Of a DNA stretch of 64,000 bases, positions 35,797-49,035 are shown one piece after another (within the stretch, counting starts at the first letter, position 1; the number at the start of each line of letters is the position of its first letter). The notes below the pieces were generated by a model, which did no database searches, was not told the origin of the DNA, and worked only from the letters and a program-made list of their open reading frames with translations. Both the position numbers and the translations under genes were made by a program. Location of the stretch: assembly GCF_014805625.2 (NCBI RefSeq), contig NW_023998452.1, forward strand, positions 1,656,308-1,720,307. Direction: 5' to 3'. The DNA comes from Glossina fuscipes (Eukaryota; Arthropoda; Insecta; Diptera; Glossinidae).

Positions 35797-37389
35797 TTCA
35801 AATCGCATTTTGTTTTGTTTCATTCAATTTTCAAAATCTCTATTATATAGCCTTTTAGAACAAGCGGTACATTAAAAAGCTACATAAAACGCTCTCGCTT
35901 AGGATAAACAATTTGTTCCCGAACTAAACCTTGAAAAGTTTAATCGAATCGAAGGCAGAAAGAGAAGTTCACAAACATCGTCCTTTGTTCATTTCTGACA
36001 TTACGATCCAACTGAGTCTTTCAGTTATCGTAAGTTTGAAAATAATGGTAAATACGGTAAGCCTGATCTGGCAAATGCTTTCCGAAAAGGTGTGGTATTG
36101 ATGAGAAAACAAGTAACCAACTCGCACAAAAGGCGCTAAACTCCATCCCAACACACAAAAAGACAGCCACAGAGGGAAAAAAAGCAAGAAAGAGTCAAGG
36201 AATGAAATTTCCCATCCTGTCCAAATAACATTCGAAAAACTCGAAATTTGAGGTGACTTGAGAAAGTTGTAAAATCAAAGTAAGCAAAGCTACGTGCAGT
36301 TTGGTGTAGTTTCACAACATAAGATAGGTTTGACAAGAACAAATAATTTTGCGAAAGATAAATAAAAGCAGTGCGTTAAAATCTAACGAAATTCAGATTC
36401 TGAAAAGGAGCCCAGGGTCTTCTCATAAAATCGTCCACCAATATTTTCAACGCGTGTTCAAGGAAGTTTTTACAAGGTAACTACCTAAAAAGTATTGGTC
36501 TTAATAAACTCTCAATTACTAGATAGCAATCGACTACATTTCGCTCCTTTCTAGATACGAACGCATACAGAAGAGTTTCGTGTAAATAGGTTCGCTGTAT
36601 TGATATTTGAAAAGAGTTAGTCTTCGTGTAATTGCGTAGTTTAGTTGTTACGGAAGGCTACAGAAGGCAGCTCTTCGGACTTTCGCTTTTTAAGAGATGT
36701 ATAGATTTTACATCACAAAGTCATTATCCCATGGAATTTTATTATGAATGTCATCAAATGAAAATTCTTTGAAAATCGCACACGTTTTATAAAATAAAGG
36801 AACTGTACAGTTATCGATTTGCCGTTGATTTGTAAGACGTTTTTCGATACAACTCCAAAGTATTTTCTTAAGTAGCCTAATGGGGCGGAAATGTTTCAAT
36901 AGATTGACTGAAAGTTCAATAACAACATATCTACTAATATACGAATAATATAATGTGCTTTTTAATCGGGTTAGCGGAGAATATTTTAATTGGATTTCAT
37001 TTCATTCACTTCGAATGTATGAATCACGAAATTGCCAGGCGGAGGGCTTTCTCCATTTACAAATAATTATCCCCCGAAGTCTTAGTCTTTTGTCTCTCTA
37101 TTTGGGATGAAAAGAATATCGTGTTACTAAACTGCTATAGAGCGGGCTATTTTCATACATAAATTCGATATAAATATGGCTGCTTATTGATTAAATCATT
37201 TAGAAATCTATCTGCCCATGCTGTTCGAAAACAAATCATGATAAGGGAGCTAATGTTCTTGTTACGAGCGCGTTCAGAGCAAAGAATTTCCTTTATAAAC
37301 CAAAATTTCTCATTGTCAACGTGGAATAGTAGAATGTTGTCAACAACCGGAATGTGCTAAAAGTGAGAGAAAGGCTGATTCCAAGCTAT

Positions 37390-37516
37390 ACCCTTAAATG
37401 CATATTGCTGCCAATTGTCTACATTCCAGTTCCACTTAACTTTAAAATACATTTTAAAATTTATGTATGTAGACAATTGGAATGTAACGGTTACCGGACA
37501 GTATGAATTTAAGGGT
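37390..37516. repeat. Nested inverted repeat (hairpin, possible MITE)
   Basis: The outer arms CCCTTAAATGCATA (37391-37404) and TATGAATTTAAGGG (37502-37515) pair with one mismatch. The inner arms CCAATTGTCTAC (37411-37422) and GTAGACAATTGG (37469-37480) pair perfectly. The loop is AT-rich. Confidence 0.55.
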
Positions 37517-40115
37517 TAAGACGCACGCATGCGTAAAGCGTTACGTTGGGAACGGTACCGTAAATAAGTAATAAGACTATTCTTGCTAGCAAAGCTTTCG
37601 TCTGCTATCCAGCGTTATTCGAGGTGGCATAGTTAGTCATTTTTCCTAAGTGGGATTATGACTTTAATGTGCATTGAAAGTCGAAGGAATCAAATCAAAG
37701 CCCAGTGATTTATTGCCTTTAATTTTTTCTACGATTAATAAATAGAAAAGGCTTTTGTGTTTTGTTATGTTAACTTTGCAACCACCACATGCATAGATTT
37801 TTTTCGAAGTGTCTTCATAAAGCTGTTATAAGGCGAAGCAGGCAGTTGAACGCTTACTATCGAACACGACTATCGACGTATGTTATCGGATATGACGTTC
37901 CTGTGCCTTGATATTAGAAGGTAACATCTTTTAAGATGAAATTTCTTCTTAGCAATTGGGAAAAGTGCGTTCTTTAAAAGATTACTACATACGTCCAACC
38001 AGCAGCCCTACCATAAATGCATTTTTTTCATTTAGCCTTTTGCGGAAAACATTACAACTTATGTTCATCTTTTCAGCGTATACCCTCAATAGCTTAAATA
38101 GTTATTTATTTTGCGACCTTGATAATGTCCGTTTATATGTGTCTATGTTTGTATAAATATAAACACATGACCAATAAATACTAACAATAAAATTAAAAAC
38201 AATCACATCAGAACTTTCTTCATTCCCGACCATATTTAGAAATTTTTCTTCATAAATATATGTGTTTGCATGTACTCATGCGTACATATGTTATACGTGT
38301 TGCCATCATTTTGCTATCAAATATCAACAATAAATGCAATAACGACATTATCACATCAATAGATTTTTTTAACCATTAAGGCAGTTCACGTAAAACAATG
38401 TTGCCCGAATGCTGTGTTTAGTGCTATACAAGTTGTAGTAAAAACTATTTATGTCATTGAAGCTCATTTCCCCCAATCATTAAAAACCAAAGAGGCATTG
38501 CTTGGTAGTATTTATTTTATTATGCCCATATTATATGCTACGCATCTCGTATCTGTTCACTGCCTTTTCTTTTTCAAGCACTTTTTTCCAACGCATAAAT
38601 CGATCGATGGTCGAATCATCGTAAAAGCCAAGTAGTAATCGTTTTCTTATGTTATTGTGTAGTTGTATTGGTGGACACATCAGGTGACAGTAACAAGTAA
38701 ACAAAAATGTTAAGAGTGACAATGAAAATTAGAAATATTTGAAAGGCCTATGCATATCTAGATATCAAGAAGACCATCCCATTCAACTATGGCTTGCTGT
38801 GATCAATCTTGTACATGTGGTGTATGTCACGTCAGTCATAGGGCAAGAGAAGTACTAATTATGTCATGTCGTTTACAATACGAAAAATCAGCCTAAAGAA
38901 ATTTTCTATCCACGGTTAGTAAGCTTTTATGCAAACTAAGAGAAAATAAACAGCAAGAGTGTTCTAATACACACCCTTGGATACTTCTCAGTATTATCCT
39001 AAATATGTGTATAATCTTTGTTAGGCAAGAAAGAGAAAGAAAGATCTTGTAAAGTCTAAAAACATAACGCTTTAGAGTTACACTTGCTTGTTTCCTTTCT
39101 CTTTATCTCTTTATCTTACCTTGCAAGACTTATCAAAAGTTTATCACCTGGACAGAGTAACCGCTGTTTCACTTCTGGATTTAGTCAAGCCTTACCCGAA
39201 GCATTCAAGACCGCTCGGGGGAATATGCAATGCACGGTATTGGGAAATTCACGTATAACGCTTTGAAATTCATATCAACGTCTTTGCAGAAGTGGCTCCC
39301 CAGCTAGCTGAAGCCCGCTAAATTTTCCGCAAACGATAAGCGAAATTTCGCAAAGAGATAAAGAGGAGACTCAGTTATTGGAATCATTTGAGGCTAACTT
39401 TTTTTTTACTTAGAATATTTTGAGTTTTTTCTCTCTTTCATTGTGAGTTTAACAAGTAGGCAAGTGAGTGTGTCACCGTGCACGCTGTTTAGCAATTTTT
39501 TTACTATAAGAAAACTGAATATTTTTAAGGATTATATAGATTTAGTATGAAAGTGCGTTTGCGTATAAAAGGGAGGAAAATAATTTCTTTTTTTGCAACA
39601 AGAAAAAAAGCAAACTTTCTGATAAGCAATGAATGTATGCTTTCAGTATGGAATAGATTAACGAGCACGGGAACGATGAAACAGCTTAACAGATCAGTTT
39701 TATTAAGTGAATTCTGTGTCGCTTAAATGAAATCAAAATCATATTTCGAATCGATCTCAATCTGATTGATTATACAAACATGTGCGCGTGTATGCCTGTT
39801 AAAGTTGCAATTTTATTGGAAGTGTATGTTAACATATGATATGTAACCTTTCCTTTCCATTGCCTTTAGACGGATGAATAAACACTTTTAAGTTGACTTT
39901 TTCTTTTCTAACTTACGTTACGTACATAACACATGTTCCAAGCATTTTATTTTTTTTAGTTTTTATTTTTTTTTTTTTACATATACTTGTTATCGTTGTA
40001 CGTAGAGAGATGCACCATAACTATAGACGATGAACATTGGCATCATGTGTGCAATGACGTCTGCAAATGCTACCAATTTAAGTATATATTGTACAAATAG
40101 AGAAAGATTTGTTTT

Positions 40116-40116
<1 letters not shown>

Positions 40117-40147
<31 letters not shown>
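40117..40147. repeat. Poly-T tract, 31 bases
   Basis: Pure T run with no recognisable retrocopy beside it. Confidence 0.8.
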
Positions 40148-40155
<8 letters not shown>

Positions 40156-41131
40156 GAAAAAACTTGATGCTCGGTAAGTAGGTCTGTTGTTAAGCGACGC
40201 CTTATGGCATTGCATCTAAATACCAATTCAGGCATTTACGCATTTGAGTAATAGAATTAAAAGAATGTCTGATGGTCGTCATCTTTGTCATCATCAACAT
40301 TGTTAATATTGTTGTAGTTATCGTTATTGTTGTTGTTGTTGTTGTTCTTATTATTATTATTTTTATTATTGCTAGCAACCACACTATACTATACGCAATG
40401 AGCTTGTGACGCGTAAGTGGATGTACAGTATGGCCACTGGCAGAACGTCAAAACGAAAAGTATGTGGACAAGTGAAAATGCAATTTCTTAGAATTTCTTA
40501 ATTGTTCAGAATCTATTTCTAAGCTCTTTTTATGTTGTCGCTTATTTTCTTTTTACGAATAGCATAAGAAAAAATCAATACAATCTATTAACTGGCATTT
40601 AACCGATTGAAAGCAGCCTTAATTAAAAATAGCTTTCTCATGTCATTGCTGCACTAATGCGGAGAGAAAGTCGTCGCCGATAGCGAGAAGCACTTCGATA
40701 TGTGCCCAGTTAAAAACCCTTTTAAAAAGTTTCACAACCCATGTCACCCTTTGCTTTCATAAGTGTCAATATTCGATTCGAGATAAATCTTGCTGCGAAA
40801 GCAACTTTCTTCTTTTCGAACTTTCATCTTTTCGAAGAAAGTTGCTTTCCAAGGTGGTCTGAATGAGTCGAAGTCTATTCGGTACGGAAAAAATTGGTTC
40901 TTTCGTGAAAATCGTAACTCGTAAGAAGTAAAGATCAAGGAATCAAATGTGATTTGTAGTTATTTGGAAAAAAAGAAAAGACTTAGTTCGCATTTCCCAT
41001 TTCTAAAGACACGACTATCAGTTCGTCACTCTTCTCTTACGCTAAATCTTTGTTCAACTCAGAGTCGGTACAAAGCTGTGCATTGTCCCCGTTTTCTATT
41101 TGCAATTGGAGTTCTTAGAAACAAAATGCTG

Positions 41132-41160
41132 TAGAGAGAGAGAGAAAGAGAGAGAGAGAA

Positions 41161-41226
<66 letters not shown>
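41132..41226. repeat. 95-bp (GA)n tract
   Basis: Almost pure GA dinucleotide repeat with four interrupting A residues in the first half; by far the longest purine tract in the window. It lies 16 kb upstream of the first Ets98B coding exon. GAGA-factor or CLAMP binding is possible, as is triplex-forming DNA. Confidence 0.9.
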
Positions 41227-41229
<3 letters not shown>

Positions 41230-42974
41230 ATCCTTAACTTCATCGGTCTGCGGTCAAAATAACTAAAAAACTCTAATGATTTCAAAAAAAAAAAAACCCA
41301 AATTTCAACAGACTTCCGCTGGTAAGCGCCTTTTCCTAAGTATTCCTGTGGGATATATTTTTTGGAATTTTTTGAAAGCAATCGCATCATTTTATCGGGT
41401 TCACTTAGACGCCCTGAATAAAAAGGGAAGGGAAAAGAGAATGCTAGTGCCGTGTAAGGAATTTTCTCTAAAGGCAACCACAGTTTTATTGCGTGTTTGT
41501 AAAGACGGCGGCAGGAAATGAAAAGATTCCCCTTAAATCAAATACTTTTTATTTTTTATTTATTTATTTATTTTTTTAACGATCTTTTATTCATTTGGCT
41601 GGATAGTGTAGATTTTTTAATAGTCTTGAGATTTCTTTTGTAGACATAAATATGTATATATATATATATATATATGTTTATATAATATAAACATAGGAAT
41701 ATCTCTCTATGTAGTTGCACGGATAGTCTAGCTTTTATGCTTGTGTATGTACACAACATCGATATGTAAGTACGTCTATGTTTGAATGTAGTGCACTAAT
41801 GAGAATGTGTTTCTTTTTTCTTTTTTCCCATTTAAGAAATAAAAAATCTGGGTTTAAGTAGAACATAGAAATATTTGTTCAGATTCAAAGGAAAATGGAA
41901 AAGAAATTCTGAGAGCGGCGACAAAAACAGAAACTAAATTAAAATGCGATAAAATGTGATAAGACAGAGTTTCAATTGCCTGACTCTATTAGCAGTCATA
42001 AAAGTCATAAGTTTCCATAAACGCAGAAAAGAAAGTTAATTAAAATCTATTCTAATAAAATGTTTTCATATTTCGCTTATAGTCAGATGATAATACATAC
42101 ATACATACTACACGTCTATCATGACATGACATATGAGTTTATGCTTTCCTTTGGATTAAGGACGTTGTTATATAACAACGTTTCATTTGCTAATTAAATC
42201 GCCGGCCCACATTGCAATCCGTACCGGGGATGAAGAAATTTTAAATAGATTTTCTCTCCATATAAGAAGAGAATAATTTGGGTTTCAGATTGCCAACGGG
42301 GCTCACCTTTATAGATTCTTTTTGTAAAGTTAAATTACGTTTATCTCAAAATCAAAGCTCAAGTGCATATTGCTTTCGATAGTTGTAATCGCCATAAAAG
42401 AAAAGAAATGCTATTGAAAAAAATCAACCAAATCAATCAAATCGATTAATCCATCATTCTGGTCCGAAATGTCAAAATTATCGTAGAAATGCATGGCTGG
42501 AGAATTGCAATAGCGGTATACTAAGCATATGTTTAGGTGCCTACAAGAGACCGTTACCTACAAGGGAATATTATTTGCATAATTAATTGTTGCTGACATA
42601 ACATTAATTCAGTTTGTAGCACTGAGAATAGGAAGGTTTGCGTTTTTAACTAATTGATGAATATTTTTCATAATTGCAAATGCATTGCAAAGGAAAATGG
42701 AAATTTTTATCAGTATTGTAGAAAACTTGAATTTAAATACTTAGTTTGGGGCCTTGCTAATACGAGCTCTCCCTTCTTTTATTCCTTGCACGTTTCATTT
42801 CACGTCTTCGCGGCAGAGTTCGACATCAAAAAGTGCTATCGCGTGACTGAAGAATGAAAGCTAGGTTTGCCTGCCCTAGTACTTCTTGCATATGATCTTT
42901 CTGCACTTGAATGGAAGGCTAAAATTTAATGCAAGTGTTCGAAACTTTGGCCGTTTCTATATCCTAGGCCTATT

Positions 42975-43140
42975 AAGTTTGTGCGAATGTATACAACACG
43001 AAGATTCACCTTTTAATACGCCAATCGATTCAGAAAATGATTGTGAACCTAAGCTTGTTTGCTCGTTTGTTCAATTTGTGTTCTCGGGTTCAACCTGCAG
43101 ATCCCAAAATGTTTAGATTACGCGCCTCTCCCTAATGATC
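42975..43140 (+). repeat. Family R1, copy H
   Basis: ATACAACACGAAGATTCACC, TTTTAATACGCCAATCGATT, CAGAAAATGATTGTGAACCT, AAGC, then a degraded pyrimidine-rich CTCGTTTGTTC stretch. Its start and core most resemble copy G. Confidence 0.45.
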
Positions 43141-46100
43141 GTGGGTCAAGTACATTTAACAAATCGACGGCGAAAATATTGGCTTCAATTTTTTCTAGAC
43201 CTTGTTGAGATAGTTCGCGCGCTCGCCTTAAGCTTACTTAACTAAGGTCACTGCTCCTAACTCTAAAAGAGAACCATGAATGCGTTTAATCATTTCGCTA
43301 GATTCCTGCATGTCTTTATAGCAAGGCCGTATGAATGTCTATGCGACTAAGTTGCAGTAGTGACATCGTAACATATGAGAAAGTACCCCACTCCTCTTAA
43401 ATAAGCAAAACGTATTGTATTTAATCGGTCATCTCAAGGTATCTCAAGGTAGTTGCAAACTGTGACATATTTTCTCTGTTCCTATCATGGATATGCACGT
43501 ATAACAAAATATTAATTTTACGGATCGTCTGGAATGTTTCACAAAAAGGGTAAAGTCCCCCTAAGGTCTCATTTAAATAAAAATTAATTTAGCCAAATTA
43601 TCAGATATACTTCGTAAGTGCGTAGTCCACTTGATATAGATATTGATCTACAACGCTATAGATGCTAGATTTTGAAAAAATGCAATCAAGACTTTTTGAT
43701 TATATTAATAGTAATTTATTTCTCCAAAAACAGACTGATAACAGGTAATGACGAACAAACCTTCAAGATATTTGTGACCATCTCTAAGAAAAATATCTAC
43801 GTCATACAACCTAATAAAGAGACTACTTCATCGTTCCTGCCAATTAATCGCTGCATCTGCAAAATAGTTATCGCTGTGCAAGTTAAAAATTTGTAAGTTA
43901 TACTTTTTGAATTGTTTCTGCCTTGTTGTGTTTTTCCCCTAAATGAGAATAATACATAAACAACGTGTCATGTACTAGAATGTGAAAAATTGGATTAAAT
44001 ACCTATATAAGTATCTTCAAGTGTGCACATCAACTCTCTTGGTGCTCCTCTCTCTCTCTAAGCGATGCTACATTAATTATTTCTACAAATTAAACGCACG
44101 CCTCTATATTTAGTTGCATATGCTATTAATCTGCTCATGCACTGAGGTGCATGTACATCGCATTGGATTAGAATTATATTAGCAAAAATAACATTAGGCT
44201 TAGAACGAATATTATGATACCTTGCGCTTACGTGGCATGAATTAGAAAAATTTATATTTTCCTTCTAATTGAGTCCTAAAAAGTCACTCTATCTTTTACG
44301 ATGTCTTTAAATAAGGCAAGTAATGAACTTATGCAAGTTCCAGTAGAAAATATTAAGAAATCGAAAGAAAGGGTTCTGTTTCAATTCCCCCACAAAAAAA
44401 TGATATCTCCACGTAGTTGGTGATCTAAAAAATATCGAACGTAATTCTCTTATAGCCGTGAACTGAAAAGATCAACTATTTATGCCATAGTTGGCATAAG
44501 CTTTTCTCTTCATCTAAAAAGTCGGTTTTATGGTGCATTCGTTTCTTAGGTCCCTAGCAAATATTTCTGTGCCTGCATTTCCAGATCGACTTTAGCTTGA
44601 TACCAATCATATTATCTTGGCATTCGTTACGAATATTGTGTGTGTTAATAAATGCGGTTTCACTGGTTTTCGTACTTTGCATTAGGATCTTGCTAAAGAA
44701 GAACTTAGGATATTGCAGCATCAAGCTTAAAGGCTTTAAGTAAACTCGAAGACCGATTTTACTAATCTCTCAAATTTGTGCAAAAAATGTTCCCCCAAGC
44801 ATAGTTTTTAGGCTAAGATTGTGATTGAAATAAATGGACAGACAGGCAGGCAGGCAGGTAAGACTCTATACTCTATAGACTCTGATGCTTACGCTCATCA
44901 CAGGAACACATCTATCTTATGGCTTTCGTATGTTTCATAAGCGTACGATAAATTAAAGATATCTCCGGTGGTGTGGGAGTAACGACATATATTACTATGC
45001 AGCATGACAATAGAAAGGGTTTTGAGAGGAATTATGAAATAAGAGATGCACCATAAAAACAATGAGAAAAAATGTTAAGTTAATAGCAAACTTACCTTTG
45101 AAACGGGCGTAGTGAAGGAGAACATTTTCTCATTGTTTTCCATTGAGAACTTTTCTTTAGAGACAAAGGCAAATATCATGTGTATTTTCGTATCGAGTGG
45201 CACAGAAATTATCTGAAAAATTGCACTAGATGTTCTATTTGTTGTTGTTGCTACGTGGTTGTTGGGAAACGTTGTTCATTTATTTTGCTCAAAAGAGCGA
45301 CTTGTTGCCTCGTGTTTTCGTAATGGTGGGAATATGTGTTAGAAAGACGTTTGAAAACTAGATTTTTTGCGCATCTTTTGTGTGTGTAGCAGACTTTATT
45401 GAGTAAACTATGTGTTTATTCACCGTCTATGCTGTTTTTTTTTGTTTGAAGCATTTGCGTATGAGATCAGACACTAGAGAAATTCTTCAGATAATTTATT
45501 TTGGTTGATGAAGTATCAGTTGTTATTGCTTTAATTGTTGTTACAGACATTCAAGCCGGGGAACCTGTTATCTACATTTATATATATTGTAAGTGTGGTC
45601 ATCATTACGATCATCATTATCATCATAATTGTCGTCATCACTGCCGCAACCGTAAATGTTATCATCATTAGCATGGTTAACATTAAATTAACATGACTAG
45701 ACTAGACGTATACACTGTTTAGCAGTGAACCATTTCCATCACACAAAAATGATGTGTGTGGTGCGGGCTTTGTTTTATTTTTCACTTTGGCAAATACAGA
45801 TATACGCTGCTTTAATAATCCGAGCTCTAGTCTGTCATGCAACGAATGAAAGAAAAATCCATTCTGACCGGTTTGTTGTGGGCAAAAATTCTCCAATAAA
45901 CGAGCTTTTTTTTTTTTAAATGACTCTCCTTTTCGCCTTCTTTCCGGTCTGGGATAAAAAAAGATTTTTTTTGTTTTTTTTTTGATTTTTGAGCTCTTAC
46001 CCCTTTGTTTACGTTTTCTTTTGCAAAAACTATTTCTTTGTTTTTCTTACTTTATTATCATCTGTACGGTTACCTCGGACACTTGTTGTTTTCAAAGTGA

Positions 46101-46318
46101 AAAATTTCAACTAGAGTGTATGCGTCGCAGTGTTGAGCATCACCATCTGAACCTTCGAAAACATTCTAATTAACTATTTTGCCTTTCGTTGTCAAAATGA
46201 TTCTTTCAAAAGTTATTAAAATATTTTGTTAAAAATTTACTAATATTTGGCTCTCAGTCTTAATTCTGCACAGAATTATATATATATATATTTTTTTTAT
46301 ATTTTATGATTTTCTTTT

Positions 46319-46635
46319 ATACCCGCTATCATGTGGGGCATCTGTAAACATTGTTGCTTAAAAAAAAATCCCACGTCCTTCCGTCTCATTGTTGCTTGCT
46401 TTTATAATACCGGTGAGTTGAAATGAAGAATTGAGGCAAAAACTATTGAAAGCGGAGTGAATTTTTTTTTATCAAATATCTTCACAAATATAGCGACACA
46501 TTCCCATTTATTATGCATTTATGAAAGGTTATCTCTGAAAAAGTTATGTAAACACTGACTGACTGACCGATATGACCGTAATTCGTAAAAAGCTAAATGA
46601 TTTTTATATATTTACCATAGATAGATAGCGGGTAT
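46319..46635. mobile_element. 317-bp inverted-repeat element (MITE-like)
   Basis: ATACCCGCTATC at 46319-46330 is the exact reverse complement of GATAGCGGGTAT at 46624-46635. The enclosed sequence has no coding capacity. The right end runs on into CCGAAATTCGCCCAAAGGCGAAT, and a closely similar block occurs at 34908-34970, so at least the right side belongs to a repeated family. No clear target duplication was seen, and the ends may extend beyond the 12-bp repeat. Confidence 0.5.
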
Positions 46636-49008
46636 CCGAAATTCGCCCAAAGGCGAATATGATTCTCTTACTTTTAAATATTTTGTCTTTTTCTGCTTTA
46701 TTTATTTATTCAAATCATTTTTTTTTTTTTTTTTTGCTTTTTTTGGAATATTTAAAATTCGTGATTATGTCTCTTTTTCGTCGTCTTATTTTTTCGTATC
46801 GAACTGTTTCTGTGACTTAATTTAATTACCATTTAAGAAGAAAATAAAAACAGAACAAGTCCGCTTAATATACGACATTTAACCGTTCGCTTAGTGTTTT
46901 CGCTCAATTCTGTTTGCTGAGATTTCTCAGATCGTATTTCCTACCTTTGAAATCGATCTTGTGTTAAATACGTTTGTACCTACGAAAGCTCTGTTTACTC
47001 TTTCAGTCATCTCTCTAGATTGGATTACTTTTGGTAGCAGTTTACGGTGAGCGTGCATGCATGCACGCATGCATGCATGGCATATCTTGGAGCGTGGGTA
47101 TCTTTCTATTTTTAAAGTTATTTATTAAACTGGTTTCCTTTGTCTTGCTCGTATCAACATTTACTTAAGCTTTAACTAACATTAACATTTATTTCATATG
47201 TAGTCACTTGCAACTCCCGTGTCTTTTAATGTCATGATGTTTGCGTAATTTTTATTTGCAAAAAGCTCTCTGAAGCGCGAAATGGTTTTTCGAAAACTAA
47301 GCCTTTTTATCTTCAGATATACTTAGTCAATCTTACTGAATGTTTTTTTCTAATAAAAGCTATAGACATAACAATTCCATCGCCATTGTTGAGAAATCCT
47401 TATTATAGTAGAATCACATAAAATCGATTAAACTTTCTAGAATTTTTGATTTTTACTTTAGATATTTGTTTTATGTAAAATGTAATAATACAGACTGGGT
47501 GTGTCAACATGAATTTATATTTGTAATATGTCAAACGTGCCTGTATAGCCAGCTTAGGTTAAGAAGTTACACTTTCGTGACATGTTTTTTTTATGAAACA
47601 TAATTCCCAAGTCACTCCTATTTAGTAAAGTACAAGTGTGACTTTTATTCGTTTGAAAATATTCTTTACATTTCATAGATCATTTGCGATTATCGTTATC
47701 TTGCATTATTTCGTTTCTCATTTGACATAAATACAATGGATTATCGGACTGATAAGCCCTTCGCGTAAGGCAAAAAAAAGTCTTTGCTGAGGAAGAAACC
47801 GCCTTTTTTCGATCAAAAAAGCATATTAACATCCGCCAATCTCGCACAGTTGCGGATATCTATTAAAAGGGTATTGAATTGCAAGAGAGAAATAATGACC
47901 CAAGATCTAAAGCTCTAAAAATATGCTATATTCTCGCCGATTTGGATATAAATCTTACTGGAGTTAACCATGTTTTCATTTTCATTTCAATTTTCATGAA
48001 GTCAAGTCATTTGAGTAGAGTAAACTTGCAAACGCATATCAAATTTTCGGACAAGGTTTTTTACTTTACAGCGAATAACAAAAATGAACGAAATCGAAAA
48101 GCAAAAAGAAATGTGAACACATTTTGGAACACCTTATAAGATTTAACTTAGAAACTGAATGCCGAAAATATCAAACAGTTTAAAATTCATGCCATTGATT
48201 CATATATAAACATAAATATTAGTACAATTTATTAAGGCACATGTTTTAAAAAGGAGAAAAGACAGGTAAACGGAAAAACGGACAAAAAACAAAAAGAATT
48301 ACATGGCATAGGAAACATTAGTTGTCTCTGCAATAAACTTGAAATTGTACAGAGTCAGAAGGGCTTACTTACCTTGTATATAAATGCATAATTGAATAAA
48401 TAATGTGATGGTTGAATTTTTTTACGTATAATTTACTTCTCATAGTAGCACCGAAACCATAAAATTTGTAATTTCATTACCAAACTGCGCAGTCCCGTCT
48501 ATTTGTCCATAAGTCTGATAGAATCAAAGCTATACACGAACGTAAGCGAATGCACATAACATTTGCTATCGTTTCATTGCCACGTCCCTACATCCTTGCG
48601 CGTACGTGTAAAACAGCGTAAAATGGAAACTTGAATATATTCCGCGCAAAAAAATTTCAAAGCATCTTCGCTTATGCGGCAGGTATTGGTTATAAAAAGC
48701 AATCTGGAAAAAAAAAAAACGGAAATCAAAGCGCCTTGAGTAAGTATCTGAGCACTTTTTATGGCTCTTGTCTGCATGGTATTCATGGTGTGTATAGAGC
48801 GTATTGTTAGTGGGTATTGTTTTTGTTTTCTATTTGTGATCTTTTTCGATGCTTGTTGATTTTCGATAGTTTTTGTCAATTTGGAAAATTGCTACTGCAT
48901 GGTGATGTTATGGTTAGTAGCTCGTTACAAATTCCAAGCATTCAAAACGTTAAAACAAAAATGTAGGCAAACAACGGTGAATTTGAAGGCATTGTGTAGT
49001 GTTTTTCC

Positions 49009-49035
49009 TTTTTTTTTTTTTTTTTTTTTTTTTTT
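49009..49035. repeat. Poly-T tract, 27 bases
   Basis: Pure T run, flanked by unrecognised sequence. Confidence 0.8.

Noticed and set aside
41115..41477. Minus-strand frame with long Leu-Ser repeats
   Set aside because: Produced by the GA dinucleotide tract, not a gene.
44810..44880. Possible ninth R1 copy (CAGACAGGCAGGCAGGCAGG region, minus strand)
   Set aside because: Only the repeat-like GTCTGTCC part resembles the family; the terminal and core blocks are missing.
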